Part shown: in pieces, positions 1-9,396 of the stretch | How the letters are laid out: every line of letters begins with the position of its first letter | How positions within the stretch are numbered: position 1 is the stretch's first letter | DNA from: Curtobacterium sp. 9128 | Lineage (GTDB): Bacteria; Actinomycetota; Actinomycetes; Actinomycetales; Microbacteriaceae | Assembly: GCF_900086645.1 (NCBI RefSeq) | Contig: NZ_LT576451.1 | Location: 1,488,001 to 1,552,000, forward strand | Direction of reading: 5' to 3' | DNA length: 64,000 bases | Notes under the pieces: model-generated | Database searches by the model: none | Told to the model about the DNA's origin: nothing | What the model saw: only the letters and a program-made list of their open reading frames with translations | Program-made: the position numbers and the translations under genes

Positions 1-59
1 TCGGCGGCGCCGACGAGCCGGGCCGCACCGACGTCGCGGACGACACCGAACGCGGCTGA
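1..59 (+). CDS. Possible C-terminal end of an upstream gene (partial)
   Basis: An open frame entering from the left edge (codons in phase from base 3) ends at TGA 57-59. The 18 visible residues are acidic and Gly/Asp/Thr-rich, with no recognisable motif. The only support is the open frame and the repeat/hairpin array that follows, which would suit the end of a transcription unit converging on the TrhA-like gene. No function can be given. Confidence 0.3.
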   Translation, partial: GGADEPGRTDVADDTERG

Positions 60-135
60 CGGGACCGGTCACCGGCCTGGAGGCACCTGCCGGACCCCGC
101 CACGAGCCTCCCGTCCGCCGTTCCGCGCCTGGCGA

Positions 136-226
136 GCCGAATCGCGCGTAGGAGGCCGAATCGCGCGTAGGAGGTCGAATCGCGCGTAGGAGGTCGGAAG
201 TTCCGGCCTCCTACGCGCGATTCGGC
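136..226. repeat. Three tandem 19-bp repeats plus inverted copy (hairpin array)
   Basis: Three head-to-tail 19-bp units (136-154, 155-173, 174-192) share the core GAATCGCGCGTAGGAG. An inverted copy at 205-226 can pair with any unit; pairing with the third leaves a short loop holding GGAAGTTCC. The array lies between a possible left-hand gene and the 3' end of the convergent TrhA-like gene, where a two-way terminator is expected. There is no U-tract, so termination is inferred. A partial copy of the GAGCCTCCCGTCCG palindrome family lies just upstream (about 102-118). Confidence 0.75.
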
Positions 227-284
227 TTCCTCCTGCACGCGTTGTCGGAAGGAACGCGCGCGGTGCCGAGCTCGTCGTGCGCGG

Positions 285-1025
285 TCAGCGGACAGGGTGC
301 AGGGCCACCAGCAGGATGCCGACCCACTGCGCGGCGAACGCGGCGACCGTCAGCGCGTGGAAGACCTCGTGGAACCCGAAGACCGTCGGGGACGGGTTCG
401 GCCGCTTGAAGCCGTAGACCAGTGCGCCGACGACGTACGCGAGCCCGCCGGACAGCACGAGCACCGTCATCGGGACGCTCGCCGCGAAGAGCTGCGGCAG
501 GATCCCGAGCGCCGCCATGCCGAGTGCCAGGTAGAGCGGCACGTAGAGCCAACGTGGTGCGCCGATCCAGAACACCCGGAACGCGATGCCGAGGAGCGCG
601 CCGCCCCACATCACCCAGAGCACGACGAGCATGAGCGTGTGCGGCAGGGCGCACACCGCCACGGGCGTGTACGTGCCGGCGATGAGCAGGAAGATGTTCG
701 TGTGGTCGATCCGCTTCAGGACCTTCTTGACCACCGGTCCCCACGGGAAGCGGTGGTAGGTCGCGGAGACGCCGAACATGATCAGCGACGTGGCCATGAA
801 CACGGCGGACCCGGCCTTCGCGGCCGGACTCGCAGCGAGCGAGACGAGCACGATGCCCATCGCGATGGCGAACGGGAACGTGCCGAGGTGGATCCAGCCA
901 CGCCAGGCCGGACGCGGCTCGACGGCCGACGCGGTTGCCTGCGACGCTTCCTCCGCGGCCTCGTCCGCCGCTTCCTCCGTGAACGGGACGTGGGGGAGGG
1001 TGTCGCTGTCCCGGTCGTGCTGCAT
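285..1025 (-). CDS. Hemolysin III / TrhA (PAQR-like) family membrane protein
   Basis: A 246-residue polytopic membrane protein of the hemolysin III/TrhA/YqfA family. About the first 40 residues are acidic and cytosolic-looking; then come about seven hydrophobic segments. Family landmarks are WIHLGTFPFA near residue 44, a Ser-Ala-x-x-His-Arg segment near 88-92, an Asp-His-x-x-Ile-Phe segment (DHTNIF) near 107, and FHEVFHAL near 218, where the metal-binding residues of this fold lie. Function in bacteria is poorly settled; membrane-energetics or lipid-homeostasis roles have been proposed, and haemolysis is probably a misnomer. The ATG at 1025 is supported by a -10 box TATCGT (1032-1037, minus strand) exactly 6 nt upstream, giving a leaderless mRNA; GGAGG directly touches the ATG and is too close to be a ribosome binding site. 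Confidence 0.88.
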   Translation of the reverse strand: MQHDRDSDTLPHVPFTEEAADEAAEEASQATASAVEPRPAWRGWIHLGTFPFAIAMGIVLVSLAASPAAKAGSAVFMATSLIMFGVSATYHRFPWGPVVKKVLKRIDHTNIFLLIAGTYTPVAVCALPHTLMLVVLWVMWGGALLGIAFRVFWIGAPRWLYVPLYLALGMAALGILPQLFAASVPMTVLVLSGGLAYVVGALVYGFKRPNPSPTVFGFHEVFHALTVAAFAAQWVGILLVALHPVR

Positions 1026-1100
1026 CCTCCGACGATATGTCCGGCCGGCACCCGGACGGCTGGGAGTCCGCACCGAGGAGCCGTGCACTACAGTCGTTGC

Positions 1101-1886
1101 GTGACCGGCAGGCTGGGACGGGAAGGACGCGGGATCCTCTACCGCGCCTACCAGCAGCGCATCCGGAAGCAGATCGACGGTGCGCCGACGCCGAAGCACG
1201 TCGCGATGATCGTGGACGGGAACCGCCGCTGGGCGAAGCAGCTCGGCCTCGAGACCGCCGCGCACGGACATCGGGCAGGCGCGGCGAAGATCCCCGAGTT
1301 CCTGACCTGGTGCGAAGACCTCGACGTGCAGGTTGTCACGCTCTACCTGCTGTCGGCGGACAACCTCAAGGGCCGCGGCGGCGACGAACTCCAGGAACTC
1401 ATCGGCATCATCGCGGCGCTGGCCGATCGCCTGTCGCGGCAGGGCACGTGGCGTGTGCAGCACGTCGGGTCGAACGACGGTCTTCCGGACGAGCTCGTCG
1501 CGGCGCTGTCGGAAGCGGAAGCCAGGAGCGCCGGCAACACCGGGCTGCACATCAACCTGGCGGTGGGGTACGGCGGCCGGCGTGAGATCGCCGACGCCAT
1601 GCGCAGCATCGTCCGCGCGCACGGAGAAGGCGGTGGGACGCTCGACACCCTCGCCGAGGTCCTGACGCCCGAGCTCATCGGCGACCACCTGTACACGCAG
1701 GGGCAGCCGGACCCTGATCTGATGATCCGCACCTCGGGGGAGCAGCGCCTGTCCGACTTCATGCTGTGGCAGAGCGCGCACAGCGAGTTCTACTTCGTCG
1801 AGGCGTTCTACCCGGACCTGCGCGAGGTCGACTTCCTCCGGGCCGTACGCGACTTCGGGCGTCGGTCGCGGCGCTTCGGCGGCTGA
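1101..1886 (+). CDS. uppS: Isoprenyl transferase (polyprenyl diphosphate synthase, UppS family)
   Basis: A cis-prenyltransferase of 261 residues that condenses isopentenyl diphosphate onto an allylic primer to build the polyprenyl carrier lipid for cell-wall synthesis. The catalytic segment HVAMIVDGNRRWAKQ contains Asp39 and the DGNRRW signature; GHRAGA follows near residue 55, and the C-terminal RTSGEQRLSDFMLWQ block ends with the typical EFYF...FYPDL. The open frame extends far upstream, but GTG 1101 is chosen because a TACAGT -10 box (1089-1094) lies 6 nt before it (leaderless) and the protein then has family length. It is divergent from the TrhA-like gene, with 75 bp between starts. Chain length (C50 versus C55, or a short-chain Z-FPP synthase) cannot be read from sequence. 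Confidence 0.93.
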   Translation: MTGRLGREGRGILYRAYQQRIRKQIDGAPTPKHVAMIVDGNRRWAKQLGLETAAHGHRAGAAKIPEFLTWCEDLDVQVVTLYLLSADNLKGRGGDELQELIGIIAALADRLSRQGTWRVQHVGSNDGLPDELVAALSEAEARSAGNTGLHINLAVGYGGRREIADAMRSIVRAHGEGGGTLDTLAEVLTPELIGDHLYTQGQPDPDLMIRTSGEQRLSDFMLWQSAHSEFYFVEAFYPDLREVDFLRAVRDFGRRSRRFGG

Positions 1887-1975
1887 GGCCTCGACGCGCG
1901 TTCCGGCGTCGATTCGGGTGCTGACCCGGGTCCCAGTACACTCACAGGGTTCTGTTCCTGTGAAAGGTGTCCGCT

Positions 1976-3109
1976 GTGACCACGATCGACGAGTACGCCG
2001 CCGGCTTCGCCGAGGATCCCGGGTACCTCGACCACGCCGCCTTCGGGCCCGTGCAGACCGCCGTGCTCGAGGAGCAGCGCGTCCTCGGGACCATCCAGGA
2101 GCACATGCGGTTCGGCGCGATGGAGACGCTCGACGAGCAGGACGCCCGCGTCCGTGCCGTCGCTGCACGGCTGGTCGGCGTCCGCGAGGAGCAGGTCGTG
2201 TCGCAGACCGCGACGACGCCCGGGCTGCTCCACACCGCGTTCGGGCTGACCGGTGGCGTGCTCGTCGCCGCGGACGAGTACCCGTCGATGCCGCTGGCGC
2301 TGGCGAGTGCCGCGTCGGCCACCGGGGGCCGTGTGCGCCCGGTCGTCATCGAGTCCGGCGCGGGGTGGGTGACGCCGTCGCTGGTCGCGTCACGAATCGC
2401 CGCGGCCGCGGAGTCCGGGGCCGATGACATCACCGCCGTCGCCGTGTCGCTCGTGGACTGGCGGACCGGGTACCTCGCCGACCTCGCCGGCATCCGCGAG
2501 GTCATCGGCGACCGTCTGCTCATCGTCGACGCGATCCAGGGCTTCGGCGTCGTCGACGCCCCGTACGAGGCCGCCGACGTCGTGGCGACCGGTGGACAAA
2601 AGTGGCTGCACGCCGGGTGGGGCACGGGGTTCGTGTCGTTCAGCGACCGTGCGCTCGGCCGCCTGCAGCCGGCCCTGTCCGGGCCGCACGGCACGACCGG
2701 GTGGCCGGTCGAGGTGCCGTCGGTCCGTCCTGGTGCCGCCGGCTTCACGATGACGCGGATCGACCCCGTCGCACAGGCGCGGCTCGCGGTCTCCCTCGAG
2801 CGGCTCACCGCGGTCGGGGTGTCCGCCGTGCAGGAGCGCGTCGCGGACCGCGTGGAGCGGGTGTTCCAGATCGCCGACGAGTTCGGGCTCGAGGTCGAGT
2901 CGAGCCGCGACCCCGCAGAGCGTGCGGGCATCGTCGTGCTCCGGCCCGCCGAAGGACGACTCACCGCGCTGTCGGCGGCGCTGCACAACCACGGCGTCAC
3001 GGCGAGCACCCGACTCGGCACGGTCCGGGTGTCCGTCTTCGCGTCGACGACGGACGAGACCCTCGACATGTTCCGGGACGCCTGCATCTCCTACGCCACC
3101 TCGTTCTGA
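1976..3109 (+). CDS. Class V PLP aminotransferase-like protein
   Basis: A 377-residue fold-type I PLP enzyme of the class V aminotransferase (NifS/IscS/CsdA-like) superfamily. Motifs are LDHAAFGP at the N-terminus, the cofactor-binding DAIQGFG segment, and the Schiff-base lysine Lys209 in GGQKWLHAGWG. It lacks the mobile Cys loop of true cysteine desulfurases, so a kynureninase, isopenicillin-epimerase-like or unknown substrate role is likelier. Two in-frame GTGs are 9 nt apart; 1976 is preferred because AAAGG (1963-1967) sits 8 nt upstream, whereas GTG 1967 overlaps that site. The gene looks monocistronic, and no neighbour suggests a pathway. Confidence 0.82.
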   Translation: MTTIDEYAAGFAEDPGYLDHAAFGPVQTAVLEEQRVLGTIQEHMRFGAMETLDEQDARVRAVAARLVGVREEQVVSQTATTPGLLHTAFGLTGGVLVAADEYPSMPLALASAASATGGRVRPVVIESGAGWVTPSLVASRIAAAAESGADDITAVAVSLVDWRTGYLADLAGIREVIGDRLLIVDAIQGFGVVDAPYEAADVVATGGQKWLHAGWGTGFVSFSDRALGRLQPALSGPHGTTGWPVEVPSVRPGAAGFTMTRIDPVAQARLAVSLERLTAVGVSAVQERVADRVERVFQIADEFGLEVESSRDPAERAGIVVLRPAEGRLTALSAALHNHGVTASTRLGTVRVSVFASTTDETLDMFRDACISYATSF

Positions 3110-3310
3110 CGCGCGTCGCTCAGGAGGCGTTCACATGAACGTAACCGAGCAATCCGCGTGTCGCTGGCGCGCTGTCAGAGGCTCGTCGTAGCTTTGCCGC
3201 ATCGGGCACCGCGCCCGATCGAAGCGGCCACAGATGGTGCTTCGGGACCCGCTCCGTGGCCGTGTCGAGGACAAGGACCGGGTCGCGTGCGGCCCGGGGA
3301 TGGAGTGGTC

Positions 3311-4678
3311 GTGACCTCTCAGAACGTCTCCCACGGAACCTCGTCAGCAGCGTCGACCTCGGCTTCCGCCGCGGTGTCGACCGGCACGGACCAGCGCACC
3401 TACGTGCTGGACACCTCGGTGCTGTTGAGTGATCCGCGGGCCCTGTTCCGCTTCGACGAGCACGCCGTCGTGCTGCCCGTCGTGGTCGTCAGCGAACTGG
3501 AGTCCAAGCGCAACGACCCGGAGATCGGGTACTTCGCCCGGCAGGCCCTCCGCATCCTCGACGAACTCCGCATCGAGCACGAACGCCTGGACTTCCCGGT
3601 CGCGGTCGGCGAAGGCGGGTCGCTCCGCGTCGAGCTGAACCACTCGAACCAGTCCGTCCTGCCCTCCGGCCTCCAACTCGGCGACAACGACTCCCGGATC
3701 CTCGCGGTCGCGTCGAACCTCGCGAACGACGGGCTCGATGTCGTCGTCGTCTCGAAGGACCTCCCGCTGCGCGTCAAGGCCGCCTCGATCGGCCTCGCGG
3801 CAGAGGAGTACCGCGCCGAACTCGCCGTCGACTCCGGGTACACGGGCATCGCCGAGCTGCAGGTCTCCGGCGAGCAGATGTCCGACCTGTACGAGAAGGA
3901 GGAGATCCGGTCGTCGCAGCTCGACGGTGTCCCGGTCAACACCGGTGTCGTCATCCACTCCGAACGGGGATCCGGTCTCGGCCGCGTGCACACCGCCGGT
4001 TCGGTCGCCCTCGTCCGCGGCGACCGCGAGGTCTTCGGGCTCCGCGGCCGCTCCGCCGAGCAGCGGCTCGCGATCGACGCGCTCCTCGACCCGGAGATCG
4101 GCATCGTCTCGCTCGGCGGCAGCGCCGGCACCGGGAAGTCGGCGCTCGCGCTCTGCGCCGGACTCGAAGCCGTGCTCGAACGGCAGCAGCACAAGAAGAT
4201 CATGGTGTTCCGGCCGCTCTACGCGGTCGGCGGGCAGGAGCTCGGCTTCCTCCCCGGCGACGCGAGCGAGAAGATGAACCCGTGGGCGCAGGCCGTCTAC
4301 GACACGCTCGGCGCGCTGGTGTCCGACAACGTCCTCGACGAGGTCGTGGAACGCGGCATGCTCGAGGTGCTCCCGCTGACCCACATCCGCGGGCGCTCCC
4401 TGCACGACGCGTTCGTCATCGTCGACGAGGCCCAGTCGCTCGAACGGAACGTCCTGCTGACGATGCTCTCCCGCATCGGGCAGAACTCCCGCGTCGTGCT
4501 CACCCACGACGTCGCGCAGCGCGACAACCTGCGGGTCGGTCGGCACGACGGGGTCGCGTCGGTGATCGAGCGGCTGAAGGGACACCCGCTGTTCGCGCAC
4601 GTCACGCTGACGCGTTCCGAGCGCTCCGCGATCGCCGCGCTGGTGACGGAGATGCTGGACTCGCCCGACCTGGTCTAG
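3311..4678 (+). CDS. PIN-PhoH (PhoH2) family ATPase/ribonuclease
   Basis: A 455-residue fusion of an N-terminal PIN nuclease domain (about 30-160) and a C-terminal PhoH ATPase (about 240-450), the arrangement called PhoH2. PIN acidic residues include Asp34 in VLDTSVLL and Glu62 in VVSELESK. The PhoH part has Walker A GSAGTGKS (about 270) and Walker B FVIVDEAQ (about 370). Characterised PhoH2 proteins couple RNA unwinding to cleavage; classical PhoH2 operons also have an upstream PhoAT antitoxin, which I do not see here. The start is GTG 3311, preceded by GGAG (3302-3305). A Ser/Thr/Ala-rich stretch of about 25 residues precedes the PIN domain. Confidence 0.9.
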   Translation: MTSQNVSHGTSSAASTSASAAVSTGTDQRTYVLDTSVLLSDPRALFRFDEHAVVLPVVVVSELESKRNDPEIGYFARQALRILDELRIEHERLDFPVAVGEGGSLRVELNHSNQSVLPSGLQLGDNDSRILAVASNLANDGLDVVVVSKDLPLRVKAASIGLAAEEYRAELAVDSGYTGIAELQVSGEQMSDLYEKEEIRSSQLDGVPVNTGVVIHSERGSGLGRVHTAGSVALVRGDREVFGLRGRSAEQRLAIDALLDPEIGIVSLGGSAGTGKSALALCAGLEAVLERQQHKKIMVFRPLYAVGGQELGFLPGDASEKMNPWAQAVYDTLGALVSDNVLDEVVERGMLEVLPLTHIRGRSLHDAFVIVDEAQSLERNVLLTMLSRIGQNSRVVLTHDVAQRDNLRVGRHDGVASVIERLKGHPLFAHVTLTRSERSAIAALVTEMLDSPDLV

Positions 4679-4681
4679 TCG

Positions 4682-4778
4682 AGTCCTTCGCCAAAGCGAC
4701 AGATCCCGCGATCGACGGGCCCAGTCCTTCGCCAAAGCGACAGATCACCGCAGGTTGTCTGCGGTGATCTGTCGCTTT
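4682..4778. repeat. Direct repeats (24 bp) plus inverted copy after phoH
   Basis: Two identical 24-bp copies (4682-4705 and 4723-4746), both containing CCAAAGCGACAGATC, are 41 bp apart. The second is followed by its inverse: 19 bp at 4734-4752 pair perfectly with 4760-4778 across a 7-nt loop. It starts three bases after the phoH stop, between convergent phoH and fumC, so the hairpin probably ends transcription from one or both sides. Why a second, unpaired direct copy exists is unexplained. Confidence 0.75.
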
Positions 4779-4824
4779 CGCGGGTCGAGGACCGGAGGCG
4801 CGGCGCACGAACCGAGCCGAGACA

Positions 4825-4864
4825 GACGGGAGGCCCGGTGCCAGCTGGCACCGGGCCTCCCGTC
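4825..4864. terminator. Perfect 40-bp palindrome between phoH and fumC
   Basis: Twenty bases (4825-4844) are perfectly complementary to the next twenty (4845-4864), with CCAG|CTGG at the centre; the core is GGCCCGGTGCC. It belongs to the same sequence family as palindromes at 27867-27916 and 39401-39447. It lies 20 bp from the 3' end of fumC, which suits a factor-independent terminator for the minus-strand gene, although there is no T-run. Confidence 0.7.
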
Positions 4865-4883
4865 CGTCAGAGGGTCGCGCGGA

Positions 4884-6326
4884 TCAGTTCGGGTGCGTCA
4901 TCGACAGGACGTCGAGCGCCTCGTCCAGCTGCGCCTCGGTGACCTCACCGCGCTCGACGAAGCCGAGCGCGACCACGGCTTCCCGCACGGTGATGCCCTC
5001 GGCGACGGCGTGCTTGGCGACCTTCGCAGCGGCCTCGTACCCGATGACGCGGTTGAGCGGGGTCACGATCGACGGCGAGGACTCGGCGAAGGCGCGGGCG
5101 CGCTCGAGGTTCGCCTGCAGCCCGTCGACGGTCTTGTCGGCGAGGACCCGCGAGCTGTTCGCCAGCAGCCGGATCGACTCGAGCAGGGCCGTGCCCATGA
5201 CCGGGATCGCGACGTTGAGCTCGAACGCGCCGGACGCGCCGGCCCATGCGACGGTGGCGTCGTTGCCGATGACCCGTGCCGCGACCATGAGCGTCGCCTC
5301 GGGGATGACCGGGTTGACCTTGCCGGGCATGATCGACGACCCCGGCTGCAGGTCCGGGATGTGCAGCTCGCCGAGCCCCGTGTTCGGCCCGGAGCCCATC
5401 CACCGCAGGTCGTTGTTGATCTTCGTCAGGCTGACCGCGAGCACCTTGAGCGCGCCGGATGCCTCGACGAGGGCATCACGGGCGCCCTGGGCCTCGAAGT
5501 GGTCGAGGGCCTCGGTGATCGGGAGTCCGGTGTCCTCCGCCAGCTGGGCGATGACCTGCTGCGGGAAGCCCTTCGGCGTGTTGATGCCGGTGCCCACCGC
5601 GGTGCCGCCGAGGGGGACTTCGGCGACGCGGGGGAGCGTGGCATTCACACGCTCGATGCCGAGGCGGATCTGCCGCGCGTACCCGCCGAACTCCTGCCCG
5701 AGGGTGACCGGGGTGGCGTCCATCAGGTGGGTGCGGCCCGACTTCACCGCGTCGGCCCACAGCGTGGCCTTCGCGTCGAGGGACTCGGCGAGGTGCTCGA
5801 GGGACGGGACGAGCGACCGGATGAGGGCGTCCGTGACGGCGACGTGCACCGAGGTCGGGAAGACGTCGTTCGACGACTGCGAGGCGTTGACGTGGTCGTT
5901 CGGGTGCACGGCCGTGCCGCTCCGGGACGCCAGGGTCGCCAGGACCTCGTTCATGTTCATGTTCGACGAGGTGCCGCTGCCGGTCTGGTAGACATCGACC
6001 GGGAACTGGTCGTGGTGCTCGCCCGCGATGATGGTGTCCGCGGCACCGACGATGGCGTCGGCCACGGCCCCGTCGACGATGCCGAGCTGCCCGTTGACGA
6101 TCGCCGCGGCACGCTTGATGCGCGCGAGGGCGACGATCTGCGCCGACTCGAGCCCGGTGCCCGAGATCGGGAAGTTCTCCACCGCGCGCTGCGTCTGGGC
6201 GCGGTAGAGCGCCGAGACGGGCACACGGACCTCGCCCATGGTGTCGTGCTCGATCCGGAAACCGTCGTCGGTGGTCGGTTCGGTGCCGGTCGAGGCGGTG
6301 GGTGTCGTCGCGGTGGTGTCGGTCAC
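4884..6326 (-). CDS. fumC: Fumarate hydratase class II
   Basis: A 480-residue class II fumarase catalysing fumarate + H2O to L-malate in the TCA cycle; a cytosolic homotetramer in the family. The superfamily signature [11 protein letters not shown] lies near residue 330, with [10 protein letters not shown] and [12 protein letters not shown] earlier, as in FumC rather than aspartase or argininosuccinate lyase. The N-terminus has about 20 extra Thr/Asp-rich residues before the conserved [14 protein letters not shown] start. It begins at GTG 6326 with AGGA about 10 nt upstream. The gene is followed on the same strand, upstream, by the carbonic anhydrase gene (125 bp gap). Confidence 0.96.
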   Translation of the reverse strand: MTDTTATTPTASTGTEPTTDDGFRIEHDTMGEVRVPVSALYRAQTQRAVENFPISGTGLESAQIVALARIKRAAAIVNGQLGIVDGAVADAIVGAADTIIAGEHHDQFPVDVYQTGSGTSSNMNMNEVLATLASRSGTAVHPNDHVNASQSSNDVFPTSVHVAVTDALIRSLVPSLEHLAESLDAKATLWADAVKSGRTHLMDATPVTLGQEFGGYARQIRLGIERVNATLPRVAEVPLGGTAVGTGINTPKGFPQQVIAQLAEDTGLPITEALDHFEAQGARDALVEASGALKVLAVSLTKINNDLRWMGSGPNTGLGELHIPDLQPGSSIMPGKVNPVIPEATLMVAARVIGNDATVAWAGASGAFELNVAIPVMGTALLESIRLLANSSRVLADKTVDGLQANLERARAFAESSPSIVTPLNRVIGYEAAAKVAKHAVAEGITVREAVVALGFVERGEVTEAQLDEALDVLSMTHPN

Positions 6327-6451
6327 GTCGTCGTGGTCCTTCCTGGTGGTGCTGCCGGTCGCGGTCGCGCCCGGGGTGTCGTTCGGGTCGCGGTGGATCG
6401 CCGCGGCTCGTGTGCCGTGCCGGTGCCCGTCGGACCGGCGGCGGCCCGTCG

Positions 6452-7066
6452 TCAGGCCTGGCCGACGACGGTGTCGATGCTGACCTCGCCCGTGGTCAGG
6501 TCGTAGGTCGCGCCGACGACGGCCAATCTACCCTCGGCGATGGCGTCGGACACGGCGCCGGAGCGCTCGAGGATCGCGCCGAGGGTGGACTCGAGGTGTG
6601 CGGCGCCGATGGCTTCCTGCGGCAGGTCGGCGTCGGTCGCCCTGACCCGCTCGACACTCGGCGAGATCGCGTCCACGAGCGCCTGCAGGTGCGGCGCCGG
6701 GACGGGTTCGCCGGAGCGTGCCGCCGCGACCGCCCCGCACTTGGTGTGGCGCAGCACGACGACCAGTGGGGTGCCGAGCGCCACGACGGCGAACTCGATC
6801 GAGCCGAGCACGACGTCGTCGACGATCTGCCCGGCGTTGCGGATCGCGAACACGTCGCCGATGCCCGCGTCGAAGACGTGCTCGAACGGCACGCGGGAGT
6901 CCGAGCACCCGAGGACGGTCGCGAACGGCGCCTGCGAGCCGGCGAGCTCGTTGCGGCGGTCGGGGTCGATGCGGCCGGTGCGGCGCTTGTCGGCCGCGAA
7001 CCGGGCGTTGCCCTCGACGAGGAGTCGGAGGGCGTCGGCTGGGGTGGACGCTGCGCGGTCGGTCAT
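6452..7066 (-). CDS. Beta-class carbonic anhydrase
   Basis: A 204-residue zinc enzyme interconverting CO2 and bicarbonate. Zinc ligands are visible as Cys54, His107 and Cys110 (CSDSR and HTKCGA), together with the catalytic Asp56-Arg58 dyad and a core AIRNAGQ segment. Length is typical of short bacterial beta-carbonic anhydrases, and no signal peptide is present, so it is cytosolic. The start is ATG 7066 with GGAG about 9 nt upstream. It lies between the DUF4245 gene and fumC on the same strand, with small gaps, so cotranscription with the exonuclease VII genes is possible. Confidence 0.94.
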   Translation of the reverse strand: MTDRAASTPADALRLLVEGNARFAADKRRTGRIDPDRRNELAGSQAPFATVLGCSDSRVPFEHVFDAGIGDVFAIRNAGQIVDDVVLGSIEFAVVALGTPLVVVLRHTKCGAVAAARSGEPVPAPHLQALVDAISPSVERVRATDADLPQEAIGAAHLESTLGAILERSGAVSDAIAEGRLAVVGATYDLTTGEVSIDTVVGQA

Positions 7067-7112
7067 GGGTTCGGCTCCTCGGTGCTGCTTCGGGTGACGG
7101 GTTCGGCCTGGA

Positions 7113-7751
7113 TCAGTCGCTCAGCTGCTTCGCGACGCCGGCGGCGATCTTCCGGAACGAGGCGTCGTCGGCGGTCCCGGCCAGCACGACGGTGTTCTGC
7201 CCGAAGGTCGCGACGAGGGAGTACGCCTGGTTCCCGGCGTCCTTGCCCTCTGCCCGGCGGTCGTACACGGTCCACTTCGTCCCGCCGATGGACCGTGAAC
7301 CCGTCGCTGCGTGCTGGTCGAGCTGGTTCGCCACCCAGGTCGGGTTGGCGTCGATGCCCTGCTGCAGGCCGACGTACTGCTTGTCCGGGGTCAGGAAACC
7401 CACGGTCCAGACGTCCACGCCGTCGGCGGCCTTGTCCTTGTAGTCGGCGCGGTTCGCGCTGTACGAGTCGGGGAGCTCCGGCGCTGCGAGCGTGACCCCC
7501 GGGACGTCCGCCTGGGCGGCGACCTGTTGGTAGTCGACGCTGCGGTCCACGGCGCCGTCCGGGCGTGCCACGACCGCGACCAGGAACACCACGATGCCGA
7601 GCGACGCGATGAGCGCGAGCACGAGGTTGAAGGCAGTCTGGTGCTGCCGGCGTGCACGGCGCGCCGAGTCCTTGCGTGCCCAGGTCTCCTCGGCCGTCTC
7701 GGGGCGGCCGAGCTCGGCGACGACCGGGCGGCCGGTCTCCGGATCGGTCAC
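7113..7751 (-). CDS. DUF4245 family membrane-anchored protein
   Basis: A 212-residue protein with a charged cytosolic N-terminus (about 1-38, rich in Arg/Glu), one transmembrane helix at about 41-62, and an extracellular domain of about 150 residues. The build matches the actinobacterial DUF4245 family, which has no assigned reaction. Its GTG start overlaps the xseB stop by 4 nt, so it is translationally coupled to the exonuclease VII small subunit; this linkage is common in Actinobacteria but has no known mechanistic meaning. Confidence 0.8.
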   Translation of the reverse strand: MTDPETGRPVVAELGRPETAEETWARKDSARRARRQHQTAFNLVLALIASLGIVVFLVAVVARPDGAVDRSVDYQQVAAQADVPGVTLAAPELPDSYSANRADYKDKAADGVDVWTVGFLTPDKQYVGLQQGIDANPTWVANQLDQHAATGSRSIGGTKWTVYDRRAEGKDAGNQAYSLVATFGQNTVVLAGTADDASFRKIAAGVAKQLSD

Positions 7752-8002
7752 CGGGTCGCCTCGGCAGCGTCTCCGTCGCTGGCCGCGTCGAGGCGCGCAC
7801 GGGCGCCGACGAGCCACTCTTCGCAGCGTGCCGCGAGGGCTTCGCCGCGCTCCCAGAGGGACAGCGAGCGCTCGAGCGTCGCGGAGCCCTGTTCGAGCTC
7901 GTTGACGACGCGGACGAGTTCGTCGCGCGCGGCCTCGTAGCTCAGGGACCGGACGTCTGTCTGCCCGCTCGGGGCAGTCTCGGGCTGTTCCTCGGATGAC
8001 AC
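7748..8002 (-). CDS. xseB: Exodeoxyribonuclease VII small subunit
   Basis: An 84-residue protein with the XseB signature: [18 protein letters not shown] followed by the helical segment around [19 protein letters not shown]. It assembles in several copies with XseA to form exonuclease VII, which degrades single-stranded DNA in both directions. It starts at GTG 8002; a TAGGAT -10 box (8009-8014, minus strand) lies 6 nt upstream, so the gene can be transcribed leaderlessly independently of xseA, which ends 62 bp upstream. Confidence 0.93.
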   Translation of the reverse strand: MSSEEQPETAPSGQTDVRSLSYEAARDELVRVVNELEQGSATLERSLSLWERGEALAARCEEWLVGARARLDAASDGDAAEATR

Positions 8003-8064
8003 CCCTCGATCCTACCGAGGGTCCACCGACGCGTTCGTCGGAAGGCTGCGCCTGTGGAGAACGC

Positions 8065-9303
8065 TCAGCCCTCGCCGTCGGGCCCCGGCCCCTCGGGTTC
8101 GAGCGTGCCCGTCGCCGTCCCGGCACCGAGCGTCACGCGGACGCCGGTGCTGCCGTCGAGGTCCGCGGCGGCCCGGACGACGCCACCGTCAGCCGTCTGG
8201 ACGATCGCGTACCCGCGCCGGAGCGTGTCCCGCGGCGAGAGCGCACGGAGGCGTCCGGTCAGGTGCCCGACGTCCGCGTGCGAGCGCTCGATGCGACGGT
8301 CGAGGAGCTCGCGCGCCCGGGAGAGGTCTCGTGCCACCTCCTCGGCACGGGTGTCGACGAGCCACGCCGTGGAGGCGAGTGCCGGACGGGAGCGCAGCGC
8401 GGCGATGCGGTCCGCCTCGACGGACAGGGTGTGCGAGAGCCGGAGCCCCAGCCGGGCTCGGGCCTGCCGCACGTTCGCCAGTTCCTCGGCGACGTCGGGC
8501 ACGACGCGCTTCGCGGCGTCCGTCGGGGTCGAGGCGCGCAGGTCGGCGACCTCGTCCAGGATCGGGCGGTCGGCTTCGTGGCCGATCGCCGAGACGATCG
8601 GGGTCGTCGCGGCCGCCGCTGCCCGGACCAGTCCCTCGTCGCTGAAGCCGAGCAGGTTCTGGAAGTCGCCGCCACCGCGGGCGACGATGATGACGTCGAC
8701 CTCGGGGTCGGCATCGAGTTCCTGGATGGCGGCCGTCACCTCGGTCACGGCACGCTCGCCCTGGACGGCTGCGTGGATCGTGCGGAACTCGACCTGCGGC
8801 CACCGGAGCTGCGCGTTCCGCTTGACGTCCTTCTCGGCGTCGGAGTCCTTGCCGGTGACCAGCCCGATGCGGTGCGGCAGGAAGGGGAGCCGCTTCTTGC
8901 GGGAGACGTCGAAGAGGCCTTCCTCGGCCAGGGTCCGCCGCAGCCGTTCGAGCCGTTCGAGCAGGTCCCCGAGGCCGACGTGCTTCATCTCGACGACCTG
9001 CATCGTCAGCGAGCCGCCCTTGACCCAGTAGTTCGGCTTGACCGCGGCGACCACCCGGGCACCCTGCTTGAGGTCGGCCGGCACCCGGGAGCGCACGCTC
9101 GACCAGATGGAGAACGACACGGTGGCGTCGACCTCGACGTCCTTGAGCTTGCCGTACACGTTGCCGCCCGCGACGTTCCACTGCGTGATCTCGCCTTCGA
9201 CCCACGCGGTGCCGAGCCGGTCGATCCAGTCCCGCATCTTCGCGCCGAGCAGCGCGACGGGCCACGGGTTGTCGGCCGTCGGTGGTCCCTGTTCGATCGC
9301 CAT
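8065..9303 (-). CDS. xseA: Exodeoxyribonuclease VII large subunit
   Basis: A 412-residue catalytic subunit of exonuclease VII. The N-terminal OB-fold (about 10-110, with WVEGEITQWNV) binds single-stranded DNA. The central nuclease region includes IIVARGGG near residue 205 and SAIGHEADRP near 240, and the C-terminal half is largely helical and Arg/Leu-rich. The start at 9303 is preferred over one 16 codons upstream because GAGGAGG precedes it at good spacing. It is transcribed divergently from ispH. Confidence 0.95.
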   Translation of the reverse strand: MAIEQGPPTADNPWPVALLGAKMRDWIDRLGTAWVEGEITQWNVAGGNVYGKLKDVEVDATVSFSIWSSVRSRVPADLKQGARVVAAVKPNYWVKGGSLTMQVVEMKHVGLGDLLERLERLRRTLAEEGLFDVSRKKRLPFLPHRIGLVTGKDSDAEKDVKRNAQLRWPQVEFRTIHAAVQGERAVTEVTAAIQELDADPEVDVIIVARGGGDFQNLLGFSDEGLVRAAAAATTPIVSAIGHEADRPILDEVADLRASTPTDAAKRVVPDVAEELANVRQARARLGLRLSHTLSVEADRIAALRSRPALASTAWLVDTRAEEVARDLSRARELLDRRIERSHADVGHLTGRLRALSPRDTLRRGYAIVQTADGGVVRAAADLDGSTGVRVTLGAGTATGTLEPEGPGPDGEG

Positions 9304-9396
9304 GCGCTCCTCCTCGTGGTGCCGTCCCATGGTGCCGGACACCGGTGACACCCGCGCCCAGGCCCCCGCCGGTCCCGCTCACCTATCATCGGGGAC

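Noticed and set aside
297-1100. Upstream extension of the uppS frame
   Set aside because: Antisense to the TrhA-like gene; the leaderless promoter at 1089-1094 fixes the start at 1101.
3110-3310. Small gene or RNA between the class V aminotransferase and phoH genes
   Set aside because: No frame with a start signal, and only a short CGGGC..GCCCG hairpin; it is left as untranslated sequence.
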